The notes: generated by a model not told the origin, from the sequence alone. DNA of 64,000 nucleotides from Nakamurella sp. PAMC28650 (GCF_014303395.1 NZ_CP060298.1:1674001-1738000), one strand, 5' to 3'; positions 1 to 11,199 are shown, counted from the stretch's first letter. Numbers and translations: made by a program.

Positions 1-687
1 GCGCAACTGGCGCTGGAGTTCCCCGACGCGGTCTGCGAGCTGGACTTCACCACGCCGCTGGACCTGGCGGTGGCCACCATCCTCGCCGCGCAGTGCACCG
101 ACGTGCGGGTCAACATGGTCACCCCGGCGTTGTTCGCCCGTTACCGGAGCCCGGCCGACTACGCGGGCGCCGATCGGGCCGAGCTCGAGGAGATGATCAG
201 GACGACGGGCTTCTTCCGGAACAAGGCGAACTCGATCATCGGTCTCGGTCGGGGCGTGCTGGAGCGGTTCGACGGCGAGCTTCCCGGCAATCTGGATGAC
301 CTCGTGACGTTGCCGGGAATCGGACGGAAGACGGCGAACGTGGTGCTGGGTAACGCTTTCGGCGTCCCTGGCATCACGGTCGACACGCATCTGGGCCGGC
401 TGGTGCGACGCTGGGGTCTGACCAGCCAGACCGACCCGGTGAAGGTGGAGCTGGAACTGAACGCGATGCTCCCGCCGGCCGACTGGACGATGTTCTCCCA
501 CCGGGCGATCTATCACGGCCGCCGCGTCTGCCACGCCAAGAAGCCGGCCTGCGCTGCGTGCTTCCTTGCCGACCTGTGTCCCTCGGTGGGGTCGGGGCCG
601 ATGGAGCCGACCCTCGCGGCCAAGCTGGTGGCCGGTCAGGAACGGCCCCATCTGCTGGCCATGGTGGGACTGGCGGAGGCCGAGTGA
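1..687 (+). CDS. nth: Endonuclease III, 5' end missing
   Basis: Bifunctional DNA glycosylase/AP lyase of base-excision repair, acting on oxidised pyrimidines. The frame is open from base 1, so the start lies outside the window. The helix-hairpin-helix [12 protein letters not shown] carries the catalytic Lys, and ITVDTH carries the conserved Asp. The C-terminus has the 4Fe-4S ligand pattern C-x6-C-x2-C-x5-C (CHAKKPAC..C.....C). The stop overlaps the GTG of the next gene, so the two are probably translationally coupled. A GTG at 70 is too far into the fold to be the start. Confidence 0.95.
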   Translation, partial: AQLALEFPDAVCELDFTTPLDLAVATILAAQCTDVRVNMVTPALFARYRSPADYAGADRAELEEMIRTTGFFRNKANSIIGLGRGVLERFDGELPGNLDDLVTLPGIGRKTANVVLGNAFGVPGITVDTHLGRLVRRWGLTSQTDPVKVELELNAMLPPADWTMFSHRAIYHGRRVCHAKKPACAACFLADLCPSVGSGPMEPTLAAKLVAGQERPHLLAMVGLAEAE

Positions 688-1502
688 CCGCGGGCGCCGA
701 CGAGGGATTCCGCCGGACCGGGCGGAGATTGGCGCCGGACGAGGCCATGCCGGCCTGGATGGCCCGGATGGTCGGCCGGATCGACGAGGCCACCATCGAG
801 GATCTGCTGCCCCGTCCCGCGCTCAGCGCCCCGCAGGTGGCCCGGCGGAGCGCCGTGCTGATGCTGTTCGGCGATGGTGCCTCGGGCCCGGATCTGCTCT
901 TGACGGCCAGGGCTTCGACCCTGCGGTCGCACGCCGGCCAGCCGGCCTTCCCCGGTGGCAAGCAGGACGGTGACGAGGATCCGGTGGCGACGGCACTGCG
1001 GGAGGGCAACGAGGAGACCGGTCTCGATCCCTCCTCGGTCACCCCGGCGGCATTGTTCCCGGATCTGTTCCTGGGGGTCACCGGGTTTCTCGTGTCTCCG
1101 GTGCTGGCCTACTGGCGAGTGCCAGGGCCGGTCGGTCCGGTCGACCTGGCCGAGACGGCTTCGGTGGCGCGGGTTCCGGTGGCGGAGCTGGCCGATCCGG
1201 CCCGGCGGGGCCGGGTGCGTCATCCCAGTGGCTACGTCGGCCCCGCCTTCGAGGTGGCCGACATGGTGGTCTGGGGGTTCACGGCCGGGCTCGTCGAGGT
1301 GCTGTTGGATCTGGGTGACTGGTCCGTGCCGTGGGACCCGCACCGCTACATCGACCTACCGGACCTCTCCGAATCGCTTCCCGATCCGGAAGCCGGCCAT
1401 CTGGGCGACGACGACGACCGGCCGCCCCCGGTCGGAAGCGGGCCGCCCCAGGCGCCGGAAACCGCCGTGCAGGGAACGAAACGGCCGATGGGGAGTCCTT
1501 GA
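684..1502 (+). CDS. NUDIX hydrolase, CoA pyrophosphatase (NudL-like)
   Basis: Predicted to hydrolyse CoA or a related nucleoside diphosphate derivative. The Nudix box G-x5-E-x7-REUxEExGU is intact, beginning GGKQDGDED and ending [10 protein letters not shown]. The preceding [13 protein letters not shown] is typical of the CoA-pyrophosphatase subgroup. The GTG at 684 overlaps the nth stop and is preferred over upstream in-frame starts inside nth. The last ~35 residues are Pro/Asp-rich and probably disordered. The substrate is inferred from the family. Confidence 0.9.
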   Translation: MTAGADEGFRRTGRRLAPDEAMPAWMARMVGRIDEATIEDLLPRPALSAPQVARRSAVLMLFGDGASGPDLLLTARASTLRSHAGQPAFPGGKQDGDEDPVATALREGNEETGLDPSSVTPAALFPDLFLGVTGFLVSPVLAYWRVPGPVGPVDLAETASVARVPVAELADPARRGRVRHPSGYVGPAFEVADMVVWGFTAGLVEVLLDLGDWSVPWDPHRYIDLPDLSESLPDPEAGHLGDDDDRPPPVGSGPPQAPETAVQGTKRPMGSP

Positions 1503-1506
1503 GAAC

Positions 1507-2691
1507 GTGAACTTCGTCGACGCCCTCGTGATCGTCCTCCTGCTGGGAGCGGCGTGGTCGGGGTTCCGTCGTGGGTTGGTCAACTCGACGTTCGCCCTGA
1601 TCGGCGCAGTCGGTGGTGCCGTCATCGGTATCAAGATCGCGCCCCTGCTGATGAGTCACGTCAGCGACAGCACCGCAAAGGTGGCGATCGGTATCGCCTG
1701 CGTGATCCTCGGGGTCGGGATCGGCGAGATCGCCGGCGCCACGGTCGGTCGGGCCCTCTCGGACCGGGTCACCTGGCGGCCCGCGAAGGCCGTCGACCGG
1801 GGGCTCGGCCTGGTCGGCCACACCCTGGCCGTCCTGGTGGTGACCTGGATGATAGCGCTGCCGCTCGGCTCGGTTCCGTTTCCCTGGCTCGCCTCGGCCG
1901 TGCGTTCGTCGACGGTCCTGGCCCGCGTCGACAAGGTGATGCCCAGCGGCGTGCGGGACGTCTCCACCCGCATGCGCCAACTGTTCGACGACTCCGGGTT
2001 CCCGGCCATCCTCGATCCTCTGACACCCACCCCAGACGTCCAGGTCGGAGTACCGGATACGACGCTCTCGGCCTCCCCGGCGCTGCGGGCCGCCGGGCAG
2101 TCCGTGCTGAAGATCCGGGGGATCGCGACCTCCTGCTCCCGGCGGATCGAGGGCTCCGGCTTCGTCATCGCACCCGGCAAGTTGCTGACCAACGCGCATG
2201 TCGTCGCCGGTACCGACCAGGTCTCGGTCGAGCAGGGCAACGCCACTCTCGCAGCGACCGTCGTGGTGTTCGACCCGAACCGTGATCTGGCCGTGCTCGA
2301 CGTCCCCGGTCTGACCCGGGCGCCACTGAAGTTCTCCCGGACCCCGGGACAGGCACCGGATTCCGCAGCTCCGGCCGGGTATCCGCTGGACGGCCCGTTC
2401 ACCATCACACCCGGACGCATCCGTAGCGAGATCACCTTGAACGGACCCAACATCTACTCATCGGCCACGGTGAGCCGTGACGTCTACACGCTCCGCGCCA
2501 ACGTCAGGGCTGGCAACTCCGGGGGTCCGTTGCTGGCCGCAGACGGTTCGGTGCTCGGTGTGGTGTTCGGCGCCGCCATCGACAAGCCGGACATCGGATT
2601 CGCCCTGACGGCGGCCGAAGCCGCACCGGTCATCGCGGCCGGACTGGTCGACGGCACGGCAGTGGCGACCGGAGGGTGCACGGCCGATTGA
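1507..2691 (+). CDS. MarP-like membrane serine protease (CvpA domain + trypsin domain)
   Basis: The N-terminal ~170 residues hold about four hydrophobic helices of the CvpA/colicin V production type. A periplasmic trypsin-like domain follows with an intact triad: His in LLTNAHVVAG, Asp in FDPNRDLAVLDV, Ser in RAGNSGGPLL. This is the architecture of mycobacterial MarP, which is needed for acid and oxidative stress resistance. The nth-nudL-marP order with tight spacing suggests one operon. The GTG at 1507 is the likely start; an in-frame TTG at 1498 is an alternative. Confidence 0.9.
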   Translation: MNFVDALVIVLLLGAAWSGFRRGLVNSTFALIGAVGGAVIGIKIAPLLMSHVSDSTAKVAIGIACVILGVGIGEIAGATVGRALSDRVTWRPAKAVDRGLGLVGHTLAVLVVTWMIALPLGSVPFPWLASAVRSSTVLARVDKVMPSGVRDVSTRMRQLFDDSGFPAILDPLTPTPDVQVGVPDTTLSASPALRAAGQSVLKIRGIATSCSRRIEGSGFVIAPGKLLTNAHVVAGTDQVSVEQGNATLAATVVVFDPNRDLAVLDVPGLTRAPLKFSRTPGQAPDSAAPAGYPLDGPFTITPGRIRSEITLNGPNIYSSATVSRDVYTLRANVRAGNSGGPLLAADGSVLGVVFGAAIDKPDIGFALTAAEAAPVIAAGLVDGTAVATGGCTAD

Positions 2692-2744
2692 CGTGCACGG
2701 CCGATTGACGTGCACGGCCGAGTGATGTGTACGGCTGATCGAAC
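2677..2744. repeat. 17-bp tandem repeat spanning the marP stop codon
   Basis: Four head-to-tail 17-bp units (2677, 2694, 2711, 2728) of the form TGCACGGCCGATTGACG. The first two are identical and the last two are degenerate. The stop codon of the protease gene lies in unit 1 and is copied in unit 2. Similar repeats occur at the ends of acs and tadC. Confidence 0.9.
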
Positions 2745-2792
2745 GGCTCTCCGGATGAGGAGGTTCGGCCGTCGGCCCGGGACGAGGAGCGG

Positions 2793-3857
2793 TCAGCCGA
2801 GGAAATCGAGAACGGCGGCGCGTACCAGATCCGGAGCTTCCTCGGCGGCGTAGTGGCCGACGCCCGGAATGATCCGGAAGGTGTACTCACCGGCGCACAG
2901 CTCACCGGTACCGCGGAGAGCGCCGGCCGGTGTGAAGCGGTCGCCTTCGCCGACCAGATGCAGGACCGGTGCCGTCAGCCGATGTTGCAGCGCCTCGCGG
3001 TGACGGTATCCGTCCGACCGGTAGGGCGATCTGACCACCCAGCGCAACGGCTCGAGGGCTCCATGGGCGGCACCGGGGGTGACGATCGATCGCCGCATGC
3101 CGGCGATCGTGTCCGCGAAGTCTGCGGACGCCGCCCAGGCCGGCCCGGCGTGGGATCTCACGATCCGCTCGAGCATCGCCCCGCCGGCCGCCGCCAGCCG
3201 GCGATCCGGACTGATCGGCAGGGCTGCGAAGGTGAGAAGTCGACCGTAGGGGTCGGTTCGGATCGGCCTGCGGAGCCTGGCCATCCGGATCGGGTGCGGC
3301 GCCGAGATCGCCACCACGGAACGGATCTGCTCCGGGTACATGATCGCCGTGTTGAAGGCCAGCACCCCACCGTATCCCTGACCGAGCAGCGTGGCCTGGC
3401 GTTCGCCCAGCGCTCTGACCATTCCCGCGACGTCGGCCGCGAGGGTGAACGCGTCATAGCCGCGTGGTGGTTTGTCGGACCCCCCGGCCCCGCGCAGGTC
3501 CGCTGCGACGGCATGGAAACCAGCCGCTGCGAGGTCCGGCAGTTGGTTGCGCCAATTGGTCCAGATCCCACCGAAACCGTGCAGCATCAAGACCAATGGG
3601 CCCGTACCGGCCTCGGCCAGATGGAATCTGATGCCGTTGGCACTGACCGACCGGTGAGAAACGCCGGCGATCGCAGTGTCCGTGGTGAGGCTGCTGGTGC
3701 TGAGGCCGCTGATGGTCACGCCGCCGGTGGTGAGGCCGCCGGCCGCGGGCACACCGGTGGCGAGGCTGCCCACCGCAGGGCCGGTCGCGGCAGGCGTTGT
3801 GAGGTCGTGCTCACGCCGTGTCTCGTGGGCCGGCTCGTCCGGCTCGTCACTGCTCAC
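2793..3857 (-). CDS. Alpha/beta hydrolase fold protein with atypical nucleophile elbow
   Basis: After ~65 residues of Thr/Gly/Ser-rich low complexity, an alpha/beta hydrolase core begins (oxyanion HGFGG, DLRGAGGSDKP, C-terminal GVGHYAAEE with the catalytic His). The elbow normally reads G-x-S/D-x-G but here is GQGYGG, with Gly where the Ser or Asp nucleophile should be. It resembles epoxide hydrolase-like proteins otherwise. The protein may be non-catalytic, or may use another residue. It ends convergently with marP. Confidence 0.8.
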   Translation of the reverse strand: MSSDEPDEPAHETRREHDLTTPAATGPAVGSLATGVPAAGGLTTGGVTISGLSTSSLTTDTAIAGVSHRSVSANGIRFHLAEAGTGPLVLMLHGFGGIWTNWRNQLPDLAAAGFHAVAADLRGAGGSDKPPRGYDAFTLAADVAGMVRALGERQATLLGQGYGGVLAFNTAIMYPEQIRSVVAISAPHPIRMARLRRPIRTDPYGRLLTFAALPISPDRRLAAAGGAMLERIVRSHAGPAWAASADFADTIAGMRRSIVTPGAAHGALEPLRWVVRSPYRSDGYRHREALQHRLTAPVLHLVGEGDRFTPAGALRGTGELCAGEYTFRIIPGVGHYAAEEAPDLVRAAVLDFLG

Positions 3858-3870
3858 GACGGGGGGAGGG

Positions 3871-4356
3871 TCAACGGACGGCGGGCGGCTCGGCGTGCGT
3901 GGCCGCAGACTTCAACGTCGAGGCGGTTTCCGTCAGGCTCGAGATGGTGCGCTCCGGCTTCTTGATCTTCTTGACCTTCCTGATGCCCAGGAATGCCAGG
4001 CCACCGGCCATCAGCAGCATTGCGAAGAAGACGATCGTGAACGCCGCCCAGCGCTGCAGCCAGATGGCCAGGATCTCGCCGATCATGAACCAGAAGAAGA
4101 AGGCGCTGAAGAGGGCGATCACGCCGGCCAGGATGAAGAAGATGGCCCCGGTCAGTGCGGTCTTGACCGACGCGGTCAATTCCAGTTTCGCCAGCTCGAT
4201 CTCTGCTCTGACCAGCGTGGACACCTGTGCGGTTGCGTCCTTGACCAAGGCGCCGATCGATGCGGACGGATCGACATCCTGCTCCGCCACCAGAGGGATC
4301 GACGGGCGGCGGGTGGTTCCGCCGTAGGTGATCGGCGGCTGCGGGGTGCCTGACAT
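3871..4356 (-). CDS. Small membrane protein of the 'phage holin family' (PF07332-like)
   Basis: Chromosomal membrane protein of 161 residues. It has an amphipathic segment with VRAEIELAKLEL, then two long hydrophobic helices (~68-98 and ~105-125) and a basic stretch KVKKIKKPE. Actinobacteria commonly carry such a protein beside an alpha/beta hydrolase. The family name does not imply phage origin; its function is not established. It lies 13 bp upstream of the hydrolase gene on the same strand. Confidence 0.75.
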   Translation of the reverse strand: MSGTPQPPITYGGTTRRPSIPLVAEQDVDPSASIGALVKDATAQVSTLVRAEIELAKLELTASVKTALTGAIFFILAGVIALFSAFFFWFMIGEILAIWLQRWAAFTIVFFAMLLMAGGLAFLGIRKVKKIKKPERTISSLTETASTLKSAATHAEPPAVR

Positions 4357-4572
4357 GGGTCACGTCCCTCTCTCGAAGTCTCGTCTGCTGGAATTACCGG
4401 TGCTGCTGTACCCGGATTGCCGCTCTGCCACCCGAGGTCGCGTTCATCGTGCCACGTCGGTGGTCGTGGATCGTCCGCAGACCCCGCGGCCTACGGTCGG
4501 CGGGACTGCCGGGTCTGTCGACCGGGTCCGGTGATGCGTTCCGGTGACGCCGCCTCTACCGCCACTGCAGAG

Positions 4573-5388
4573 TCAGCCGATGTTGACTGCGATCCGCGGA
4601 TGTCCGGCGGGCGTGAGCCACTGCATGATCGAGACCAGGGCGCCGGCGTCCATGGAGACGCACCCGGCCGTCGCGGTTCCGTCGGTGACGTGCAGGAAGT
4701 AGGCGCTGCCGCCGCCCGGAGTGGCCGGCCACCGATTGACGTCCATCACGAGCGCGTAGTTGTAGACGGACCCGGCGTCGTAGAGGTTCTCGCCGGCCGC
4801 GGTGTCGAACGGGCAGTTCTGCAAGGCGCAGACCTGGAGGGTGTTGTAGGCCGGGGAGTTGACGTCGGAGACCCACCGGTCGTCGCCGTTGACCTGGGTG
4901 TGCGGCAACGACGTACCCGGATCGGACTGCCGACCGAACGCCTGGCTGATCGTGAAGGTGCCCCGCGGGGTGTGCGAGTTGTACTCGCTGGGCGTACCGA
5001 CGCCGTCGCTGCCCAGGTGTGCGGTGACGGGCCCGAACCTCTTGGTCCACGTGCCGTTCGACTGCTTCTGCCATGCGATCAGGGTGCCGGTGGTCGAGTA
5101 CTGCGACGACGCCCGGACGGTGATGATCTGCGTCGCGTTACCGACGCTCACCGCGATACCGAAGTTGTTGGCCGGGGCAGGGGCAGGCATCGGTTTCGGT
5201 GCCGGCTCGGGCACCGGTTTCGGTGCCGGCCGGGGAATCGTCCTGGTCGCAGAGGAGGGCCTCGGAGCCGGCGCCGCGGTACTGGCGTTCGTGGTCTTGG
5301 TGTACGTGGTCTTGCTGTTCGTGGGGTTGGAGTTCGGGGCGCTGCTCGGCGGTGCGGCGGTGGTATCCGGGGCGGCGGGCTTCGGCAC
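4573..5388 (-). CDS. L,D-transpeptidase catalytic part (YkuD-like)
   Basis: Expected to form 3-3 peptidoglycan crosslinks or attach proteins to the wall. The catalytic motif is present near the C-terminus: His in FLHVTDG and the nucleophile Cys in ATAGCVSMD. The first ~75 residues are a Pro/Thr/Ser/Lys-rich linker typical of exported wall proteins. The reading frame stays open well upstream of the GTG at 5388 as more Pro/Ser/Thr-rich linker, but no signal peptide occurs in this frame. The signal peptide lies further upstream in another frame. Confidence 0.8.
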   Translation of the reverse strand: MPKPAAPDTTAAPPSSAPNSNPTNSKTTYTKTTNASTAAPAPRPSSATRTIPRPAPKPVPEPAPKPMPAPAPANNFGIAVSVGNATQIITVRASSQYSTTGTLIAWQKQSNGTWTKRFGPVTAHLGSDGVGTPSEYNSHTPRGTFTISQAFGRQSDPGTSLPHTQVNGDDRWVSDVNSPAYNTLQVCALQNCPFDTAAGENLYDAGSVYNYALVMDVNRWPATPGGGSAYFLHVTDGTATAGCVSMDAGALVSIMQWLTPAGHPRIAVNIG

Positions 5389-5571
5389 TGTAGTGCTGTT
5401 CGGGGCGGTGTCGGAGGGAACGGTTGCGCTGTTGCGTCCGGGTGCCGTCGTCCTGGGGGATGACGCCGTGGTCCAGGGCTGCTCCGGGCTGGTCGAGGTC
5501 CTGGTGGAGCCCGGGGTGGCGCCCAGGCGGGCGGCCGGCTGCGGGCTCGGTGCGAGCGCCGACGAGTCGGG

Positions 5572-5872
5572 CGGGGTGGCGAGCGGCCGCTGCAGTCCTG
5601 GTGGCCGTGACGACCGTCGGGCCGGCGGGGGTCGCGCTCGAGGGGTGCCCGGAGGACGCGCCCAGACCGGGCACCATCACCGGGTCGGAACTGCTCAGGC
5701 TGCTCGGGAACGCTGCGGGACTCTGAATTCGTGTGGTGACACCGTGTCGCTGGTTCACCTGACCCTGCTGGGTCGGGTCCCGGGCTCCCGCCGAAGGCAG
5801 CACGTAGACGGCACCGATGACCGCCACCACGGCAGCAGCCGACAGGGCCAGCTTCTTGATCACGGACGTCAC
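5572..5872 (-). pseudogene. 5' part of the L,D-transpeptidase gene, out of frame with the catalytic part
   Basis: Starts with a clear signal peptide (MTSVIKKLALSAAAVVAVIG, then ...VYVLPSAGA), followed by a Ser/Pro-rich stretch. Around 5570-5640 the composition changes from linker-like to Arg/His-rich out-of-frame sequence, while the catalytic frame becomes linker-like. A single indel there would restore one exported L,D-transpeptidase of about 430 residues. Either a real mutation or a sequence error in this GC-rich stretch fits. The exact end of this fragment is approximate. Confidence 0.6.
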
Positions 5873-5992
5873 ATTAGTCCCTCTGTTACCACCAGCGACA
5901 GCCCCTGGCCGGCAGGTCCGACCGGTATGACCGCGTGTCCACCCGTATGACGCTCAAGCGTCGTACCAGCGGTGTCGACGTCATACGAGCGG

Positions 5993-6049
5993 GGCCGACG
6001 TCGTACCGAGCGGGGCCGAGTCAGACCCGCCGAGCCAGACGGGGCCGAG

Positions 6050-6055
<6 letters not shown>
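5993..6055. repeat. Imperfect tandem repeats spanning the acs stop codon
   Basis: An exact 16-bp unit, CGGGGCCGAGTCAGAC, occurs at 6011-6026 and 6040-6055, with related degenerate copies just before. The second copy contains the acs stop codon (TCA on this strand), so the stop has been duplicated outward. It parallels the repeats at 2677 and 61010. Confidence 0.75.
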
Positions 6056-8071
<2,016 letters not shown>

Positions 8072-8280
8072 CGGGGCGTCTCCTCGTTCGACAGCGCTGT
8101 CGGCTGGTGATGGCGGTCGTCGGGCTGGTGGTCGAGCGCGATCCGGGCGCGTGGGTCAGCCCAGACCTACCGACTCGAAAGTATCCGCAGCCATGGCCCG
8201 CTGCCATGGCGGGGTGGGGATGGGTTCCCGCGGTCGGCACTCCGGGTGGCCCCGTCAGGGCGGCTGGCTACGGTGGTCGG

Positions 8281-9009
8281 GTGACATCCACGCAATGGCG
8301 GGACCTGACGCATCTCCCCGGCGTGAGCGATGCGGTCGCCGCGGCCAGATCGGCCATCGAGCAGGTGCATCGGCATCCTGCGAACCGTCGGGGCTGGCCA
8401 CGTACCTCTGCGGCCGCCTCGGTGCGCGCCGCCCGCGCCTCGGCGATCCTGGACGGCGGTTCCGGCGAGATCGACTCGAACGCGGATTCGATCACGGATC
8501 CGGTGCTGGCCGGCGCCCTGCGGGTGGCGGCTGCGATCGGTGCGCTGGTCCCCGTCTGGGAACGGGCGCCCCTGCAGGCCCTGGCCCGCCTGCACACCCT
8601 GGCGGCTGCCGATCTGGAAGATCCGGCTGCACTGGGCCGCCCGACACCCGGACGTCCTGAGCTGTCGTCGCGATTGGACGGCCTCGGCCAGATGGTGCTG
8701 ACCGCACCGTGGCCGGCGCCGGTGCTGGTGGCGGTGGTCCACGGCGAGCTGCTGAACCTGCAACCCTTCGGCTCCGCCGACGGCGTGGTGGCCAGGGCCG
8801 CCGCCCGGCTCACCATGATCAGTACCGGGCTCGATCCACATGGACTCACCACGCCCGAAGTCGGTCATCTGCGTGTGGGATCTGCTTACCTCCGGTCGGT
8901 GGCGGCCTTCGGTGACGGCTCCGATGTGGCCGGATGGATCATCGATGTCTGCACCGCTCTGATCGGCGGTGCCCGGGAGGGTGCCTCCATCGCGGATGCG
9001 GCGGGCTGA
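8281..9009 (+). CDS. Fic-like protein with degenerate active site
   Basis: 242-residue Ala-rich protein from a GTG at 8281. The segment beginning HGELLNLQPFGSADG and ending ARAAARL aligns with the Fic motif H-x-F-x-D/E-G-N-G-R. Only the leading His and the PF.S.DG backbone survive; the Asn and Arg of the canonical motif are not in register. Actinobacteria often encode such a protein divergently from acs and near the tad locus. AMP-transfer activity should not be assumed. Confidence 0.65.
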   Translation: MTSTQWRDLTHLPGVSDAVAAARSAIEQVHRHPANRRGWPRTSAAASVRAARASAILDGGSGEIDSNADSITDPVLAGALRVAAAIGALVPVWERAPLQALARLHTLAAADLEDPAALGRPTPGRPELSSRLDGLGQMVLTAPWPAPVLVAVVHGELLNLQPFGSADGVVARAAARLTMISTGLDPHGLTTPEVGHLRVGSAYLRSVAAFGDGSDVAGWIIDVCTALIGGAREGASIADAAG

Positions 9010-9655
9010 CGGTCGCTCGCGGCGAACAGCATGCTCTGCAACCTGTCTGGCCGAGGCGCCGCCCTCGGCGCCACCGCTCGCGCACCATGGGCCCCTCGAA
9101 CCGCCCCGGACGGAAGCCGTCCGGGGGCCGGCTGCACCACAGGTACATGTATGCGTCTGCATGAAGTCGGCCGACCGACGCGCTGAAGCGGTTCAGTTGC
9201 GCCGAGCGTGCGCCGCTTCGACGCAGGCCTGAACGGCTGAATTTCGAACGACCCGATCCTGCTCGTCGTCGCTCCGTCGACAACGCAAAGACGGCATCCC
9301 ATCCGAAGATGAGATGCCGTCTACTCGGGCTGGCCGACTACCAGGCTTCACCACACTCGTCGGTGACGGACTTCGCGAGTTTCGCGTAAAGCCCTGACGA
9401 CGTACCCTTCGCGGTTCATAGCGGTGAGTGGGTACCGGGGTCCGAGTACGAAGCTCCGCAGCGGGTGGGCTGTAGTTTCTCCTCCACCGCAGTCCTTGGC
9501 CGATCGGGGGTCCGTACACCAGTTGTACCGCGCCCAGCGGCTTTCGGCAACAGCTGGACCGGAGTTCTCCGACCCTGACCGATTCAGTCGTTCGCCCGAA
9601 TGGGTCATTTTCCTTTGGTTTTGATGTGAATGCCCAAAATGAAAGCTGAGCGGAC
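9010..9655. other. Intergenic region without a supported gene
   Basis: About 640 bp between the Fic-like gene and the 6C RNA promoter. The leftward frame here has no family signal and is rich in Arg/Pro/Ser, as expected of an accidental frame. The only clear structure is the hairpin at 9289-9322. Confidence 0.6.
9289..9322. terminator. 10-bp perfect hairpin, possible terminator
   Basis: AGACGGCATC (9289-9298) pairs perfectly with GATGCCGTCT (9313-9322) around a 14-nt loop. There is no T-tract, which is common for actinobacterial terminators. It may end the transcript from the Fic-like gene. Confidence 0.5.
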
Positions 9656-9684
9656 GTGACGACCTGCACGCCGCGGTCTACAGT
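9656..9684 (+). promoter_or_regulatory. Promoter of the 6C RNA
   Basis: GTGACG (9656-9661), a 17-bp spacer and TACAGT (9679-9684) form a sigma-A-like promoter. It would start transcription near 9691, exactly where the first C-loop hairpin begins. Confidence 0.6.
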
Positions 9685-9690
9685 GAGGAG

Positions 9691-9842
9691 GTCGGTTTCC
9701 ACCCCCCCGGAAACCGGCCACCGGGTTCAGCTCAACCCCCCGGAGCTGAACCCCCGCGGCCCCCGCCCTCCCCCCTGGCGGGGGCCGCCCCTCACTCCAG
9801 CAGGACCAAGATGCCGGGCCGCAGCGACTGCGGTCCGGCATG
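9691..9842 (+). ncRNA. 6C small RNA
   Basis: Consecutive strong hairpins with poly-C loops. Hairpin 1 is CGGTTTCC/GGAAACCG with a loop of seven C. Hairpin 2 is GGGTTCAGCTC/GAGCTGAACCC (9723-9753) with six C. Hairpin 3 is a 12-bp GC stem (9756-9788) with six C. A fourth hairpin (9811-9841, 14 bp with one G.T) probably terminates the RNA. The 6C family is defined by hairpins carrying at least six C in their loops and is confined to Actinobacteria. In mycobacteria its homologue (B11) lies beside the Ssd gene, and here the next gene is Ssd-like. It probably acts by pairing its C loops with G-rich mRNA. Confidence 0.88.
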
Positions 9843-10131
9843 TTGCTGTCCGCCGGTCCGGTCGGCAGCGCCCGGCGCAGGCCCTTGGATCTGACGGGCC
9901 GACGGCGACCGATCGGGCGGGTGGAACCGGGGGCACCGGTGGACCTGTCCACCAGCAAGTTGTCCCCATACTGCTCGCTGTCCACAATCCTGATCCGGCG
10001 CTGGCGCAGGCCGCCGCCGACGCGTGGACTGAGGCCGCACGGTGCAGGCGTCCGATCATCCGATCGGGCCCGGCCGGGCGTCGAGGTCCGACCGTCTGGA
10101 GTGCCAGGGGTCACGGGGAGGGGAACGGCGG

Positions 10132-11199
10132 ATGGATGCACGACCGTTGATCGTGACCGGCGACGAGCTGATGCTCGACGATCTGCTGAGAGTGGCGGCG
10201 GCGGCCGGCGTCGAGGTGGCGCACAGCGTCGACCCGGGGGCAAGGACGGCCTGGCGGGCCGCCGCGATGGTGTTGATCGATCGGGCACTCGTTCCAGAGG
10301 CCGTCGGTGCCCGGTTGATGCCGCGCCGCCATGTGATCGCCGTGGGACGGGGAGAGCCCGACGCCGGCAACCTGAAGAGCTGCCTGAGTCTGGGGGTCGA
10401 GCAGAGCCTGCGGGTGGGCGACGACGACGAGAGCCTGATCGAGTTGCTGGCCGGGACGATGTCGAGGGGGCCGGGGGACGGACATCTGGTGGCCGTGATC
10501 GGTGCCTGCGGGGGAGCCGGGGCCTCCGTGTTCGCCTCGGCGCTCGCGGCCACTGCGGAGCGGGCCGGCCGCGGGGTGCTGCTGGCCGACTGCGACCCCT
10601 GGGGTTCCGGACTCGACGTGCTGCTCGGGGTCGAGGACCGGGGTGGCGTCCGGTGGGACGAACTGGCGGCGCCGTCCGGCCGGCTCCCGCCGGACGCACT
10701 GCACCGCGCTCTGCCGGCCGCCCCATTCGGTCACGGTCGGATCGCCGTGCTGTGCCACGCTCGATCGGGCGGCCGGGAGATCCCCGGCGGTGTGGTGGAC
10801 GTGGTGATCGAGGCCGGACGCAGGGCCGGTGATCTGACGGTCGTCGACCTCCCGCGGCACCCGACCCAGGCGGGCGACCGGGTCATCGAGAAGGCCGACA
10901 TGGTGCTGCTGGTCACCACGGCCGACGTCCGGGGGTGCTACGCGGCAGCGCGGATCTCGGATCGGCTCCAGCAGCTCGGGGCCTCGCCCGAGCTGGTGGT
11001 CCGCGGGCCGTCGCCCGGTGGCATCGGGGCCGACGACATCGGTGCGGTGCTCAGGCTTCCCGTGCTGGCCCGGATGCGTCCGCAGCCGTCCCTGTCCCGT
11101 GACCTGGAGAACGGACGGGCGCCGGGCACCGATACGCATGGCCCTCTGGTCAAAGCGGCCAGGACCGTGCTCGCCCGATTGCATCAGGAGGTCTCGTGA
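10132..11199 (+). CDS. Ssd/TadZ (CpaE-like) MinD-family ATPase
   Basis: 355 residues with an N-terminal receiver-like domain lacking obvious phosphorylation residues, then a MinD/ParA-type fold. The P-loop GACGGAGASVFAS is deviant, without the usual GKT lysine cluster, as in Ssd/CpaE proteins. Later motifs are LLADCDPWGSGLD and LTVVDLPRHP. In pilus loci this family positions the Tad machinery, and mycobacterial Ssd affects septation. ATG 10132 has a GGGAGGGG ribosome-binding site. The stop overlaps the tadA GTG. Confidence 0.85.
   Translation: MDARPLIVTGDELMLDDLLRVAAAAGVEVAHSVDPGARTAWRAAAMVLIDRALVPEAVGARLMPRRHVIAVGRGEPDAGNLKSCLSLGVEQSLRVGDDDESLIELLAGTMSRGPGDGHLVAVIGACGGAGASVFASALAATAERAGRGVLLADCDPWGSGLDVLLGVEDRGGVRWDELAAPSGRLPPDALHRALPAAPFGHGRIAVLCHARSGGREIPGGVVDVVIEAGRRAGDLTVVDLPRHPTQAGDRVIEKADMVLLVTTADVRGCYAAARISDRLQQLGASPELVVRGPSPGGIGADDIGAVLRLPVLARMRPQPSLSRDLENGRAPGTDTHGPLVKAARTVLARLHQEVS

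Noticed and set aside
2677-2744. CRISPR-like appearance of the short repeats
   Set aside because: Units are contiguous with no spacers and no cas genes are nearby, so it is a simple tandem repeat.
3871-4356. Prophage remnant because of the 'holin' family name
   Set aside because: The family is a widespread chromosomal membrane protein in Actinobacteria, and the surrounding DNA is ordinary host sequence.
9193-9702. 169-residue leftward ORF
   Set aside because: No protein family, no start signals, Arg/Ser/Pro-rich; it overlaps the 6C promoter and start.
9605-10726. Long leftward ORF over the 6C RNA and Ssd gene
   Set aside because: Arg/Pro-rich shadow frame of GC-rich DNA; the RNA structure and the Ssd-like protein explain the region.
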